64,000 nt of DNA from Clostridia bacterium (GTDB lineage: Bacteria; Bacillota; Clostridia; Lachnospirales; Anaerotignaceae): positions 111,978 to 175,977 of the forward strand of contig JALCQR010000007.1 of assembly GCA_022651385.1 (NCBI GenBank), written 5' to 3'. Below are positions 41,968 to 53,206 of the stretch, in pieces (the first letter of the stretch is position 1; each line of letters starts with the position of its first letter). The notes under the pieces were generated by a model that searched no databases, had not been told where the DNA came from, and worked only from the letters and a program-made list of their open reading frames with translations. Made by a program: the position numbers and the translations under genes.

Positions 41968-44217
41968 GTGTATCCAGTATCGGATGCCTTTATGCAGGCA
42001 GTCAAAAGTAACACAAGAAAATATTACTGGACCGGCACGATCACCACCAGTGATGAGAAAATCTATGAATTCGGCAATGAGGATATCGTAAAAGGCAGCG
42101 GATATATTTCCAGGCAGTGCTGCGGAAACTCTGAGATTGAGCTTGGCTCAGTGTATGCCGCAGAGCTTGGCATCAGCCTGTTCTGTGATATCGACCGATA
42201 CACCTTAGATGAAGCTGAAATCAAGCTCTGGTTCCATCTGCTGCTTGACGATGGCAGTACGGAGAGCATTCCGATGGGTGTGTTCTATGTTGCCGAAGCC
42301 AATCGGCGTATCAAAACACTGGAGCTGAAAGCCTATGATGGAATGCTAAACCTGGATAAAGCCTTCAATAAAGGTCTTTCCAGTGCAGCTCCCTATGAAT
42401 TTCTTTTTCTGTTATCGAAAGCCTGCCATGTGGAGCTTGCGCAAACAAAGGAAGAAATCGAGGCCCTGCCGAATGGCACCGAGCTACTTGGTATCTATCA
42501 GGATAATGACATCGAATCATGGCGTGATTTTCTCTATTACCTTGCACAGACACTCGGATGCTTTGCAGTCATTGATCGTTATGGAAAGCTTTCTCTGACC
42601 TCTTACGGGAACACGCCAGTCATGGCAATTGATATTCGTCATCGGTTCAGCAGCAGCTTTTCCGATTTCGTTACTCGCTACACAGCAGTCAGCTCCACCA
42701 ACAAAAAGACGGAAACAGCGGAATACTATGCGAAGAATCCGGATGATGGGCTGACGATGAATCTTGGTGTAAATCCGCTTCTGCAGTTTGGCTTGGAAGA
42801 AACGAGGAAACGAATCATTAACACGATTCTCGATGTTGTTTCGACTTTAGAATATGTACCCTTTGATTCAGAAACCATCGGCAATCCTGTGCTGGACCTG
42901 GGAGATGTGCTCCGCTTTACCGGCGGTCATGCAGATGAAACGAAACAGTCTGCAATCACTTCCATCTATACAAAAATCAATGGAAAGCAAACTGTGAAAT
43001 GCGTCGGCAAAAATCCAAGGCTTGCTGCAGCAAAAAGTAAGAACGACAAAAACATCAGTGGACTGATCAGCTCCATTGGTGAAACGAAGCTCAGCATCTA
43101 CACCTTCACCAATGCCCTGGCACTGGATGCCGGAGAAGAAAAGCTGTCCATCATCAACATGGAGTTTGCATCCGGTGATGAGACCAATGCGGAATTTCAT
43201 GCCCAGGCGATCATAGATGTGGAAAGCAATCCTGATACCCGGATGCTTACTGCGGAAACGACCATTGACCTCGGAACAACCACAGATGACGAGGGAAACG
43301 AAGTTGAAAACAAGAAGGTAATTTCCTTTCCACTCTCCTGGAACGAGGACGGGAAAACTGCACTCTCCGTTTTCTATGTGCTGGATGGTCATGAGGTTGA
43401 GGAATTCCACCCGAAAGAATCCTGGCTCAGCGGAAAGCATCTCCTGACACTCTATTACCCGATCATCGGCCTTACGGCAAATCAGCTCCATACCTTTGAG
43501 GTGCTGATCTCCATGCAAAATGGAATCGGGCATATCGAGGCACAAAATATCATGGCAACAATCATCGGACAGGGACTTGGTGTGCAGGAACGCTGGGATG
43601 GACGAATCACAGCAGACGATACTCTGAAGAAGATTCTTCTTTCCTCTATGCCAACACATACGCTGCATGACACGGTTACGGTACATTTCCTTGCTCCGAA
43701 AAAGACAGGATTAAACGACCACGTGGCATCTATCTCCTTAATGGGAATGCCGATGCGGTCCATGAAGGACTCGCTTCGCCTCTTTGCACCGATTGTACAT
43801 GATGTGGTAGAAACCGCTGATAAAAAGAAGATGCATTACCAAAAGGAATATGTCCTTGATGATGACGTCTTCAAACTTCGTAAAGAGTATGTTTTCTCTG
43901 GAAATAGCAATGTCCGCCTTGATCGTGGTCGGATGCTGAAGCTTGTGATTCCGACAGGAAACTTTGATAGTCTGACTGATCTTGCAATTCTGCCTTTTGA
44001 TACGCTTCCCTTTATCAATATGAAGGTTTTGTATGCTGCTGACCTTCCGCTGAATAGCTTTACTGAGATTACCGATGGTGCCGTAAAGCTGAAGAAATCT
44101 TTCAGCACTCGTATTTCTGGTCAGGACCAGGAGATTGACCGAGGACGGCTTGTTGCATTTTCACTTGGGCTTCAGAATATGACCGAAATAACAGAACTGG
44201 AGGTAAGTAATGTTTGA
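41968..44217 (+). CDS. phage tail/baseplate hub-like protein
   Basis: A 749-residue protein from GTG 41968 with GGAGG eight bases upstream. The N-terminal 250 residues (RKYYWTGTITTSDEKIYEF, KTLELKAYDGMLNLDKAFN, SWRDFLYYLAQTLGCFAVID) resemble baseplate hub and distal-tail proteins. The central and C-terminal parts are beta-rich and may form carbohydrate-binding or fibre domains. Its last bases overlap the next tail gene. Role assigned from position and N-terminal similarity only. Confidence 0.68.
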   Translation: MYPVSDAFMQAVKSNTRKYYWTGTITTSDEKIYEFGNEDIVKGSGYISRQCCGNSEIELGSVYAAELGISLFCDIDRYTLDEAEIKLWFHLLLDDGSTESIPMGVFYVAEANRRIKTLELKAYDGMLNLDKAFNKGLSSAAPYEFLFLLSKACHVELAQTKEEIEALPNGTELLGIYQDNDIESWRDFLYYLAQTLGCFAVIDRYGKLSLTSYGNTPVMAIDIRHRFSSSFSDFVTRYTAVSSTNKKTETAEYYAKNPDDGLTMNLGVNPLLQFGLEETRKRIINTILDVVSTLEYVPFDSETIGNPVLDLGDVLRFTGGHADETKQSAITSIYTKINGKQTVKCVGKNPRLAAAKSKNDKNISGLISSIGETKLSIYTFTNALALDAGEEKLSIINMEFASGDETNAEFHAQAIIDVESNPDTRMLTAETTIDLGTTTDDEGNEVENKKVISFPLSWNEDGKTALSVFYVLDGHEVEEFHPKESWLSGKHLLTLYYPIIGLTANQLHTFEVLISMQNGIGHIEAQNIMATIIGQGLGVQERWDGRITADDTLKKILLSSMPTHTLHDTVTVHFLAPKKTGLNDHVASISLMGMPMRSMKDSLRLFAPIVHDVVETADKKKMHYQKEYVLDDDVFKLRKEYVFSGNSNVRLDRGRMLKLVIPTGNFDSLTDLAILPFDTLPFINMKVLYAADLPLNSFTEITDGAVKLKKSFSTRISGQDQEIDRGRLVAFSLGLQNMTEITELEVSNV

Positions 44218-45319
44218 TTATGGAACTATCGAGGATCTTTTAAAGAGCACCGAACACATGGAGATCCTTCGAAACAATTCTCTGCAGGATGATGGCACTG
44301 ATACCGTGAAAGGTGTTGACTGGTTTCAATACAAAGGAAAAACAGCCTCTACTCTTTACGTCAGCGGCAACTCCTGGATCGGCTTTGGTGAGAATACGGA
44401 GCAGCTGAAAATCGTCCGCAGGGATACCGATCTTATGACACTTCGAAGAGAAGAGGGAACGATCTGGGGAATCTACAAGTTCCTTCGTATCCGCTGGGAA
44501 GGCTACTCCGTACACGGCAATCGAATCGATGCCACTCGGATGATCTGGGATGCAATTCTTTTCGATACAGGAGAAATCTGTGTCTCCTTTGACACCATCC
44601 CAACCAACAGCAGTTACCTGGCAGATTCCAGTTTGGTTACCAGTGATGGCACGATTCCCTTTACGGCCCTTACCGGAAAGACCATCTCTTTTAAACCAAA
44701 GGACGAATCCGGAAATGGCTTTGAATACGTGGATCATGCGCCTGTTTTTCTTGATCCATACAATCGAAGGTATCTCATTTCGGATGCCGATGGTGCACTG
44801 TATACCGTAGGAGAAAATGCTCTTATTAAACTGGAGGAAACCAACCTCACAGCAGAGCTTTTTGAGACGCGTGGTGTGCAGGATATCCCGGATGGGAAGC
44901 TTCTCATCACGCTGCATGATCCAAACATCCTTTACTGGCATGATTCCGAGAATCTATTCCCAGACATGAAGGTAAGCTACACGGGAGTACCAATTCCACA
45001 GGTGCTTTATTCCGAAAACATCGATATGTCAGATTCCACGATTCTTGGCATTGAAAAGGTAACTGCTGACTGTTCGGACGAGGTGCTGTTTGCTGTCTCC
45101 TTTGATGATGGGGCAAGCTGGTGGAGCTGCATCAATGCAGTGTGGGCAAAGCTGTCTGAGGAAAAATCCGGAATGTCGAAGATTGCTCTCGAAGCCATCA
45201 GTGTGGATTCCTGGGCGGAGAAAGCAACTACCGGACAGCTAAAATATCGATTTATCATCAGCGGCGCAGACGGATATCTCAAGTCCATCACAACCGACTA
45301 TCTGAATACGGAGGAATGA
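44210..45319 (+). CDS. tail tip/fibre-associated protein
   Basis: A 369-residue protein with GGAGGTAAG before the ATG. No named domain is recognised. The middle (RIRWEGYSVHGNRIDATRMI) and several aromatic-rich beta stretches suggest a baseplate or host-binding component. It overlaps its upstream gene by eight bases and ends three bases before the next, so all three tail-tip genes form one operon. Confidence 0.6.
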   Translation: MFDYGTIEDLLKSTEHMEILRNNSLQDDGTDTVKGVDWFQYKGKTASTLYVSGNSWIGFGENTEQLKIVRRDTDLMTLRREEGTIWGIYKFLRIRWEGYSVHGNRIDATRMIWDAILFDTGEICVSFDTIPTNSSYLADSSLVTSDGTIPFTALTGKTISFKPKDESGNGFEYVDHAPVFLDPYNRRYLISDADGALYTVGENALIKLEETNLTAELFETRGVQDIPDGKLLITLHDPNILYWHDSENLFPDMKVSYTGVPIPQVLYSENIDMSDSTILGIEKVTADCSDEVLFAVSFDDGASWWSCINAVWAKLSEEKSGMSKIALEAISVDSWAEKATTGQLKYRFIISGADGYLKSITTDYLNTEE

Positions 45320-45321
45320 TT

Positions 45322-46728
45322 ATGCTAAAAGGAAAAACTGTAATTGAACTTACAGATGTTCATACCGGCAAAAAGGAGCACTACGAAGACACAAACCTGG
45401 TGACGGAAGCTACGATGGATGTTCTAAACTGCAACATTAAAGGAATGCTTTATAACAACACCACATTTAATGATTCCACTGGAGATGATTGGATGCTGCC
45501 GCTGAAGAAAAACATCATGGGCGGCATCCTTTTATATCAGAATGCACTTGAGGAGCGTGTAGACAATATCTACGCTCCGCTGAATAATCCGCTGATTGGC
45601 TATGCATCGGATGACGCCAATAACACAGAGGATATCCGGCGAGGCAGTCGAAACCTCACCGAGAGTAAGGAAGTGGATGGCGGGTACCGGTTTGTCTGGG
45701 ACTTTGCTACTTCACAGGCAAATGGAACGATTTCTGCTATCTGCCTTTCCAACACGCTGGCAGGAAAAGGAACTCAGTATGCTGGCAACTACATGGTCAG
45801 AATTGGTATCTGGTCAGCAAATGTTCAGGATAAATATAAGCCTTACTGCATGCGCGGAAACAAGCGCGTTTATATCGGTGAGGGCTATCGCCTGGAAATG
45901 ACCACTTACAATAACTCTACGCAGGCCACGCTTCGAAAGATTCATGATGATTATCTTCATGCAGTGCTCGTTGATCGGCCTCTGACAAGAATGACCACAG
46001 AGGCCGATGAGGAAACCACGATTGAGCTGAACCATTACCCTTCCTACTGCCACTACATTGGAGGACAGAAGGATGGAACGGAGGAACCATATAACGATAA
46101 TTCTGAAATCTGGAACTACCTGTATCATGCTGCAGATGGAAAATGGTATGGATTAGTCAGGCGAGAAAACCGTAAATATAGTTACACCAGCAGCGGCAGG
46201 GATTACTACACTCACCTGGATTACGAGTGGTACATGGATTGTATTGACGGCAATAAATGCACCACGCAGAAAATCGTCGCTCCAAGTGGCATCAGTGAAT
46301 TCTACAGCTTGGGGATGAGCGGAAAATGGCTCATGTGCTATACGGGCAATCAGGTGTATCGCATTGATACCACCAATGTGGCAAACATTGAGCTGGTACC
46401 GAATATCACCTATGTCTCGTCAACCATGTGGACCTATATCGTAGATGATGACATCGTGATCAACGGCTGGTATTTTCTGAACGGAGAGCCAAAGCTCTAT
46501 GTACGAGATACGCCAGATGCAAGCTACGCATCCTGGGGAAGAAATCAGATGGCACGGTATAAAACATATGCACTTCGCGAATGGATTTTTCGGTCGAATG
46601 TCTACAATCTGTACCGGGAGCTGTTCTTGATTACTCCCTACCTTGCCACCATCAATAACCTGGGCACTCCGGTCATCAAGACCGCAGATAAGACCATGAA
46701 AATCACATACACCATTACAGAGGAATGA
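45322..46728 (+). CDS. tail/receptor-binding-like structural protein
   Basis: A 468-residue protein from ATG 45322 (GGAGG seven bases upstream; the ATG at 45316 is too close). The N-terminal TVIELTDVHTGKKEHYED followed by TNLVTEATMDVL resembles N-termini of tail fibre proteins in Clostridia phages; the rest is rich in Tyr, Trp and Asn. As the last structural gene before lysis, it is the best candidate receptor-binding protein. Confidence 0.6.
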   Translation: MLKGKTVIELTDVHTGKKEHYEDTNLVTEATMDVLNCNIKGMLYNNTTFNDSTGDDWMLPLKKNIMGGILLYQNALEERVDNIYAPLNNPLIGYASDDANNTEDIRRGSRNLTESKEVDGGYRFVWDFATSQANGTISAICLSNTLAGKGTQYAGNYMVRIGIWSANVQDKYKPYCMRGNKRVYIGEGYRLEMTTYNNSTQATLRKIHDDYLHAVLVDRPLTRMTTEADEETTIELNHYPSYCHYIGGQKDGTEEPYNDNSEIWNYLYHAADGKWYGLVRRENRKYSYTSSGRDYYTHLDYEWYMDCIDGNKCTTQKIVAPSGISEFYSLGMSGKWLMCYTGNQVYRIDTTNVANIELVPNITYVSSTMWTYIVDDDIVINGWYFLNGEPKLYVRDTPDASYASWGRNQMARYKTYALREWIFRSNVYNLYRELFLITPYLATINNLGTPVIKTADKTMKITYTITEE

Positions 46729-46748
46729 CTCTGTATCACTTCGGAAGC

Positions 46749-46776
46749 AAGCATCTCATAACGAGGTGCTTTTTTC
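46749..46776 (+). terminator. terminator after the tail operon
   Basis: AAGCATCT (46749-46756) pairs with AGGTGCTT (46764-46771) with a following run of T. Confidence 0.75.
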
Positions 46777-46806
46777 ATACTCAAAATTCAAAGGAGGACA
46801 AACATT

Positions 46807-47220
46807 ATGAAGGAATTCTGGAACACGATTCAACTTGCATTTGCAGCGATCGGAGGGTGGCTTGGCTACTTCCTTGGCGGCTGTGATGGTCTGCTTTACG
46901 CACTCCTCGCCTTTGTGGTGATCGATTACATCACGGGCGTCATGTGTGCGATTGCAGACAAAAACCTCTCTAGTGAGGTCGGCTTTAAGGGCATCTGCCG
47001 AAAGGTGCTCATCTTCCTGCTGGTCGGAATCGCAAACGTCCTAGATGTGCAGATCATCGGTACCGGCAGTGTGCTTCGTACCGCTGTGATCTTTTTCTAC
47101 ATTTCCAATGAGGGTGTAAGCCTTCTTGAAAATGCAGCGCATCTCGGACTTCCGGTACCGGAGAAAATCAAAACCGTTTTAGAACAGCTCCATGACAGGG
47201 CAGAAAGTGAGGAAAAATAA
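46807..47220 (+). CDS. holin, Cp-1/phage_holin_4 family
   Basis: A 137-residue protein with AAAGGAGG before the ATG. Hydrophobic segments at about 10-28, 31-48 and 67-85 and the conserved ALLAFVVIDYITGVMCAI plus SEVGFKGICRKVLIFLLVG identify the toxin-secretion/phage-lysis holin family. It permeabilises the membrane so that the downstream amidase can reach the wall. Confidence 0.9.
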   Translation: MKEFWNTIQLAFAAIGGWLGYFLGGCDGLLYALLAFVVIDYITGVMCAIADKNLSSEVGFKGICRKVLIFLLVGIANVLDVQIIGTGSVLRTAVIFFYISNEGVSLLENAAHLGLPVPEKIKTVLEQLHDRAESEEK

Positions 47221-47221
47221 A

Positions 47222-48049
47222 ATGGCTTATACAAACAGCTTCTTGGTATCCTATACCAAGCTCAGTCCGAATCATTCCGGACAGAGAACCCATTCCATCG
47301 ACCGCATCACGCCACACTGCGTGGTCGGTCAGTTATCTGCTGAGAGCATCTGCGGATGCTTTACCAGCCCTTCTCGTCAGGCCTCCTGCAACTATGGCAT
47401 CGGCACTGACGGACGCATCTCCTTATGTGTTGAAGAGAAAAATCGTAGCTGGTGCTCCTCTTCTAATGCCAATGACCAAAGAGCCATCACCATCGAATGT
47501 GCCTCTGACATGTCGGAACCTTATGCGATGAATGATAAGGTCTACGCTTCTCTTATCTCACTCTGCACCGACATCTGCAAGCGTAATGGCAAGAAGAAGC
47601 TTTTATGGTTTGGAGATAAGAACAAGACTTTGAATTATGCACCAAAGTCCGATGAGATGGTGATCACTGTCCACAGGTGGTTTGCCAACAAATCCTGCCC
47701 CGGCGACTGGCTCTATGCCCGTCTCGGTGATCTGGCCGCAAAGGTTACCGCAAATCTTGGTGGAAGAACTTCCCCAACCAAGGGAACCATTTATCGTGTA
47801 CAGGTCGGAGCTTATAAGAACAAGGCCAATGCTGACAACATGATGGCAAAGCTCAAGGCCGCTGGCTTTGATGCCTTCATCACAACAGAATCAGGTGCCT
47901 CTGTTTCAACGCTCAAATCCATTGATGAAATCGCGCGTGAGGTCATCCTTGGCGACTGGGGTAATGGCGCTGACAGAAAAAAACGCCTTACTTCTGCCGG
48001 ATATGATTATGCGGCTGTGCAGGCAAAAGTAAATGAATTACTGGGATAA
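47222..48049 (+). CDS. N-acetylmuramoyl-L-alanine amidase endolysin with SPOR domain
   Basis: A 275-residue lysin. The amidase_2 domain has its zinc His in ITPHCVVGQ (about 31) and the second set in VHRWFANKSCPGDWL (about 150-162). A SPOR domain follows (YRVQVGAYKNKANADNMMAKL, about 195-230), expected to bind denuded peptidoglycan. The last 40 residues (EIAREVILGDWGNG, RLTSAGYDYAAVQAKVN) are a cell-wall-binding repeat of the type found in other clostridial lysins. No signal peptide, consistent with holin-dependent release. Confidence 0.9.
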   Translation: MAYTNSFLVSYTKLSPNHSGQRTHSIDRITPHCVVGQLSAESICGCFTSPSRQASCNYGIGTDGRISLCVEEKNRSWCSSSNANDQRAITIECASDMSEPYAMNDKVYASLISLCTDICKRNGKKKLLWFGDKNKTLNYAPKSDEMVITVHRWFANKSCPGDWLYARLGDLAAKVTANLGGRTSPTKGTIYRVQVGAYKNKANADNMMAKLKAAGFDAFITTESGASVSTLKSIDEIAREVILGDWGNGADRKKRLTSAGYDYAAVQAKVNELLG

Positions 48050-48054
48050 CCATC

Positions 48055-48099
48055 AGGGTCTATGAGGATTTGCGTCCTTATAGGCCCTTTTTCTTTTTG
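48055..48099 (+). terminator. terminator after the lysis genes
   Basis: AGGGTCTATGAGGA (48055-48068) pairs with TCCTTATAGGCCCT (48075-48088), two G-U pairs, six-base loop, then a T-rich tail. Confidence 0.85.
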
Positions 48100-48102
48100 T
48101 CT

Positions 48103-48196
48103 GCAAGGTGTATCAATGGTACTTTCCTAACTTTTCTATAGACCTATTTTTATAGCCTATAGAGAAGTTTATACATAGACCTTGATGCACTTTGTC
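48103..48196. repeat. 95-bp imperfect palindromic element, copy 2 (inverted)
   Basis: The reverse complement aligns almost base for base with the element at 23290-23384, including AACTTCTCTATAGGC and the terminal CATTGATACACCTTG. It follows the lysis terminator directly and precedes the CTCCAGTGGAA element. Confidence 0.75.
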
Positions 48197-48203
48197 ATTT
48201 TTA

Positions 48204-48259
48204 TCCGCTCAAATTGCCTCCCCATCTCCAGTGGAAAGTGAAGAACTGAAACTGGAGGT
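48204..48259 (+). repeat. CTCCAGTGGAA element, copy 3, covering a ribosome site
   Basis: CCGCTCAAAT followed by CATCTCCAGTGGAA as in copies 1 and 2. Here CTCCAGT (48226-48232) pairs with ACTGGAG (48251-48257), which includes most of the GGAGG ribosome site of the gene at 48267. Confidence 0.6.
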
Positions 48260-48266
48260 ACTTTTC

Positions 48267-48503
48267 ATGCAAAAAGAAACAAAAGCAGTATTACAGGCAA
48301 CGGATATTGCTTCTCATCTAAAGGCCGTACCGATAACATCCATCGAAACTCAACAGGATTACGACTACTTCATAGCCCAGAGAACCAGCGAAGCGCTACT
48401 CTCCGCTGGACTTATTTCCTTGGTGGAATTCAACAAATTGACGCAGCTAAACCGCGATACATTCTCCCCGATGTTCGTCGAGATTATGCCCAGAATCACT
48501 TGA
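48267..48503 (+). CDS. small SHOCT-like protein of the recombinase locus
   Basis: A 78-residue protein with CTGGAGG eight bases before its ATG. The second half QDYDYFIAQRTSEALLSAGLIS and LVEFNKLTQLNRDTFSP looks like a short two-helix SHOCT-type domain, a partner often coded before large serine recombinases in Clostridia elements. It may act as a directionality factor, but that is only positional inference. Confidence 0.6.
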   Translation: MQKETKAVLQATDIASHLKAVPITSIETQQDYDYFIAQRTSEALLSAGLISLVEFNKLTQLNRDTFSPMFVEIMPRIT

Positions 48504-48533
48504 TATATGTGGCCTTTAGAGTGATGTATATAC
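48500..48533 (+). promoter_or_regulatory. partial copy of the 74-base leader element
   Basis: TTGATATATGTGGCCTTTAG plus AGTGATGTATATAC corresponds to the right half of the elements at 28114 and 29155. It starts at the stop of the small gene and lies before the recombinase ribosome site. Confidence 0.5.
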
Positions 48534-48556
48534 ACTGACAAAGGAGGTGAATCACC

Positions 48557-50116
48557 ATGAAGAAGGTAACCAAAATTGATAAAATCCAACCTTCACAGAC
48601 TTCGAAGAAAAAGCTTCGCGTGGCTGCTTACTGCCGCGTTTCCACGGATTCTGATGCACAGCTCGAAAGTCTGGATGCACAGAAAGAGCACTATAAAAAC
48701 TACATCACCTCCCGTGATGACTGGACCTTTGCAGGGCTCTACTTCGACGAAGGTATCACCGGCACCAAGGCTGATAAAAGGCCAATGCTCCTGCGACTAA
48801 TCGAAGATTGTAAAGCAAAGAAAATCGACTTTGTAATCACCAAGTCCATCAGCCGCCTCTCCCGAAATACTACAGACTGCCTGGAGATAGTAAGAACGCT
48901 TCTGTCACTGGATATTCCGATCTATTTTGAAAAGGAAAATATCAACACCGGCTCGATGGAAAGTGAGCTGTTTCTTTCCATCCTAAGCTCTATGGCCGAA
49001 GGTGAATCCGCTTCGATTTCCGAAAATAACAAGTGGAGCATTAAGAAACGCTTCCTGGATGGAACCTATAAGCTTGGATATGTCCCTTACGGCTACTGCT
49101 GGAAGGATGGAGAAATCCTGGTAGATCCTGCGCAGGCTGAAATTGTAAAACGCATCTTTCGAGAGCTTCTTTCCGGGAAAGGCACAGAGGCTATCGCCAA
49201 GGAGCTGAACCAGGAACAGGTTTCAACCAAGAAAGGCGGTCGCTGGACCTCTACCAGCATTCGCGACATCATCAGGAATGAAAAATACACCGGTGACTGC
49301 ATTTTCCAGAAGACCTATACCGACAGCAATTTTAATCGCCACAAGAATGACGGCCACCTCGATCAGTACTATGTGCCAGATCACCACGAAGCAATTATAA
49401 GCCATGAGGATTTTGAAGCTGCAGCAGCCTTGATTGAACAGCGGGCAAGTGAGAAAGGCATCAAGAAGGGAAATGCTAAGTATCAACAGCGCTATGCCTT
49501 TTCCAGCAAGATTATCTGCGGCGAATGCGGGAATACCTTCCGTAGGAGAATCCATTCCAGTACCTACGGGAAATACGCAGCCTGGGTGTGCAACACTCAC
49601 CTGGAGGACACCAGCAGGTGCTCTATGCTTTATATCCGTGATGATGATTTGAAGCTGGCATTTACCACGATGATCAATAAGTTGGTCTACTGCCACAAAC
49701 TGGTCTTGAAGCCTTATTTGAAAGCGTTGCAGGAAAACACCGGCGATGCATCGCTTCTGAATATCCAACAATTAGAAATATTGCTGGAGCAGAACACCGA
49801 ACAGCGAGAAACCCTGCATAAGCTGATGGGACAGGGCTACATTGACCAGATTCTTTATACCCAGGAAAATAATGCCCTTCTCTCCCAGGCTGGCGAATAT
49901 AGGAACAAAATAGAGCTCCTAAATCGCTCCCAATCACTGGATGCCACAAAGGTATATGAGACGGAGCGCCTGCTACACTTCTGCGAACGTGAAGAAATGC
50001 AGCTGGAATACAGTGAAGAATTATTTGAACTATTCGTGGATCACATTGAGGTTTACAGCCGCCAGAAAATCGGCTTTGCACTTCATTGTGGTCTTATTTT
50101 GAAGGAGATGATTTAA
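48557..50116 (+). CDS. large serine recombinase 1
   Basis: A 519-residue site-specific recombinase. The resolvase domain ([20 protein letters not shown], catalytic Ser about residue 25; ITKSISRLSRNTTDCLE) is followed by the recombinase domain (EIVKRIFRELLSGKGTEAIAKEL) and a zinc ribbon (CGECGNTFRRR...C near 325-360), then a long C-terminal helix with coiled coil. It starts with AAGGAGGTG eight bases upstream and overlaps the next gene by one base. Such proteins integrate phage DNA between short attP/attB sites. Confidence 0.9.
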   Translation: MKKVTKIDKIQPSQTSKKKLRVAAYCRVSTDSDAQLESLDAQKEHYKNYITSRDDWTFAGLYFDEGITGTKADKRPMLLRLIEDCKAKKIDFVITKSISRLSRNTTDCLEIVRTLLSLDIPIYFEKENINTGSMESELFLSILSSMAEGESASISENNKWSIKKRFLDGTYKLGYVPYGYCWKDGEILVDPAQAEIVKRIFRELLSGKGTEAIAKELNQEQVSTKKGGRWTSTSIRDIIRNEKYTGDCIFQKTYTDSNFNRHKNDGHLDQYYVPDHHEAIISHEDFEAAAALIEQRASEKGIKKGNAKYQQRYAFSSKIICGECGNTFRRRIHSSTYGKYAAWVCNTHLEDTSRCSMLYIRDDDLKLAFTTMINKLVYCHKLVLKPYLKALQENTGDASLLNIQQLEILLEQNTEQRETLHKLMGQGYIDQILYTQENNALLSQAGEYRNKIELLNRSQSLDATKVYETERLLHFCEREEMQLEYSEELFELFVDHIEVYSRQKIGFALHCGLILKEMI

Positions 50117-50531
50117 TGGGACACACACCCTTCGGTTACCGGATCGAGAATGGCAAGGCAGTGATAGACGAAGCTGCTGCCGCTCAGGTTCGAAACCTTT
50201 ACAAGAATTATTTAAACGGTCTATCCCTCACCAATGCTGCGAAAGAATCCGGGCTTGACCTTCTCCATGCAGGTGCCAAGCGCATGATGCTAAACAGGCA
50301 TTACCTCGGAGATGACTTCTACCCGGCCATCATTGATCCGGCATCCTTCGATGCCGTCAGTGCGGAGCTTACCAAACGCTCCACAAAGCTCGGACGGAAT
50401 GACCGCTATATTGCGCCAATCATAAAAAGGCCACCTACCGCCTTTCGACTTGGTGACATTACAGAGAATTATGAAAATCCGGTCAGGCAGGCAGAATACC
50501 TATACAGCCTGATAGAAAGCGAGGTCAAATA

Positions 50532-50532
<1 letters not shown>
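50116..50532 (+). CDS. recombinase-domain accessory protein (no catalytic domain)
   Basis: A 138-residue protein whose sequence corresponds to part of the recombinase DNA-binding domain ([20 protein letters not shown], then [20 protein letters not shown]) but lacks the serine catalytic domain. It overlaps both neighbours by one base (TAATG, then the next ATG), so the three recombinase genes are translated as a unit. The same trio organisation recurs at the right edge of the window. Probably a DNA-binding or architectural partner for integration. Confidence 0.75.
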
Positions 50533-52097
<1,565 letters not shown>

Positions 52098-52115
52098 TCC
52101 CGTAGACGCACGAAA

Positions 52116-52149
52116 CCCTCTCGGCCATGATGGCCGGGAGGGTATTTTC
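52116..52149 (+). terminator. terminator at the prophage right end
   Basis: CCCTCTCGGCC (52116-52126) pairs with GGCCGGGAGGG (52132-52142) and is followed by TATTTTCT. It also separates the converging clbS-type gene. Confidence 0.8.
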
Positions 52150-52168
52150 TATATCCACAAACTGGGAG

Positions 52169-52687
52169 TTATAGTGTTATCTTTTTCCATTTTCTAATCT
52201 TGGTTCTAAAGGTTCCGAATGGAGCAACTGTATTAACATGTATGAATTTGTATACTTCCCAGACAGCTGTTTTAGTTGCTTCGTCAGCCCATTTTCTCAT
52301 ATGTGGTTTAAATAATTCTTCCTCACTTAGCGAATCGATCATTGCATAAATAGAATTAATATTCTCATTCAACATGTCTTTCAACTCTTGCAGGGACAGG
52401 TGTGCATATGTATCTGTGAACCACTGATATAATTCACCAAGCTGATTCCACTTAAAGTTATCGGAGGGAGTTTTGACCTGAAGACCCTTTCTTTCGTCTG
52501 ATTCCCATTTAAGAATGAGCGTTGTCCATCCAATCTGATAAGCAAGATTTTCTGCAGGAGTTCGATCAACCTCATCAATTCTCTTATCTTTTAAAGGTTC
52601 CGGAATATCATTAAACTCTGATATATACTTTGCAAAGCTTTTATTTATCTCGTTTTTAAGTTCGTCTTTATTCTCATATATTCTCAA
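52169..52687 (-). CDS. ClbS/DfsB family four-helix bundle protein
   Basis: A 172-residue protein (MRIYENKDELKNEINKSFA, then RTPAENLAYQIGWTTLILKW and IHVNTVAPFGTFRTKIRKW) of the ClbS/DfsB (DUF1706) family. ClbS protects producers against colibactin; other members are of unknown substrate. In this cluster of resistance-type genes it may detoxify a small molecule. First gene of the low-GC accessory block, opposite to the phage. Confidence 0.8.
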   Translation of the reverse strand: MRIYENKDELKNEINKSFAKYISEFNDIPEPLKDKRIDEVDRTPAENLAYQIGWTTLILKWESDERKGLQVKTPSDNFKWNQLGELYQWFTDTYAHLSLQELKDMLNENINSIYAMIDSLSEEELFKPHMRKWADEATKTAVWEVYKFIHVNTVAPFGTFRTKIRKWKKITL

Positions 52688-52739
52688 TAGTCTATCTCCT
52701 CAGCTTCTGATTTTCCAGTTTCAAAAACGGGAATTGGTT

Positions 52740-53186
52740 TTATAGAGGCCTTTGCAAATACACCATATCTACAAGGTGTACACCACACTCATATATCGGG
52801 TGATCATAATGATCCGCAAAGAAATTTGGCACGATATACGAGCGTACAAAGCCACATTTTTCATAAAAGGGTATCGTCAATAGGCTGTCGCCGGTTCCCA
52901 CTTGCAGTATCGAAAATTGTCCACGGTATTTTTCAACAAGAAATTCAATGAGTGCTTTGGCATAGCCTTTTCGCTGAAATGGGGGAACTGTAGCGATATT
53001 CTTAATTTCAAGTATTCCAGTCCCTTCATCCGTTACGACACACTCGCATTTCACTCCGTCATCATCAAGAACATACATTTTACCTTTATAGAGATAACGG
53101 TCAACCATATCTTCCTGCTCATCCGCCAATAGGAGCAAATCAAGATATTGTTTTTTGTTTTCTGTAACTTCTACAATTCTCATCAA
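52740..53186 (-). CDS. GNAT-family N-acetyltransferase
   Basis: A 148-residue protein. The GNAT acetyl-CoA motif is LEIKNIATVPPFQRKGYAKALIEF (Q/R-x-x-G-x-A near residue 90), and GFVRSYIVPNFF is the C-terminal strand. Substrate unknown; neighbours suggest drug modification or protein modification. No ribosome site better than the GGTGTGATTG region is visible, leaving some doubt about the start. Confidence 0.78.
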   Translation of the reverse strand: MMRIVEVTENKKQYLDLLLLADEQEDMVDRYLYKGKMYVLDDDGVKCECVVTDEGTGILEIKNIATVPPFQRKGYAKALIEFLVEKYRGQFSILQVGTGDSLLTIPFYEKCGFVRSYIVPNFFADHYDHPIYECGVHLVDMVYLQRPL

Positions 53187-53206
53187 TCACACCTGCAAAT
53201 TCCAGT

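Noticed and set aside
52098..52168. a defined attR core next to recombinase 2
   Set aside because: The region must contain it, but no matching core could be identified near 7.5, 9.9 or 14.3 kb by eye.
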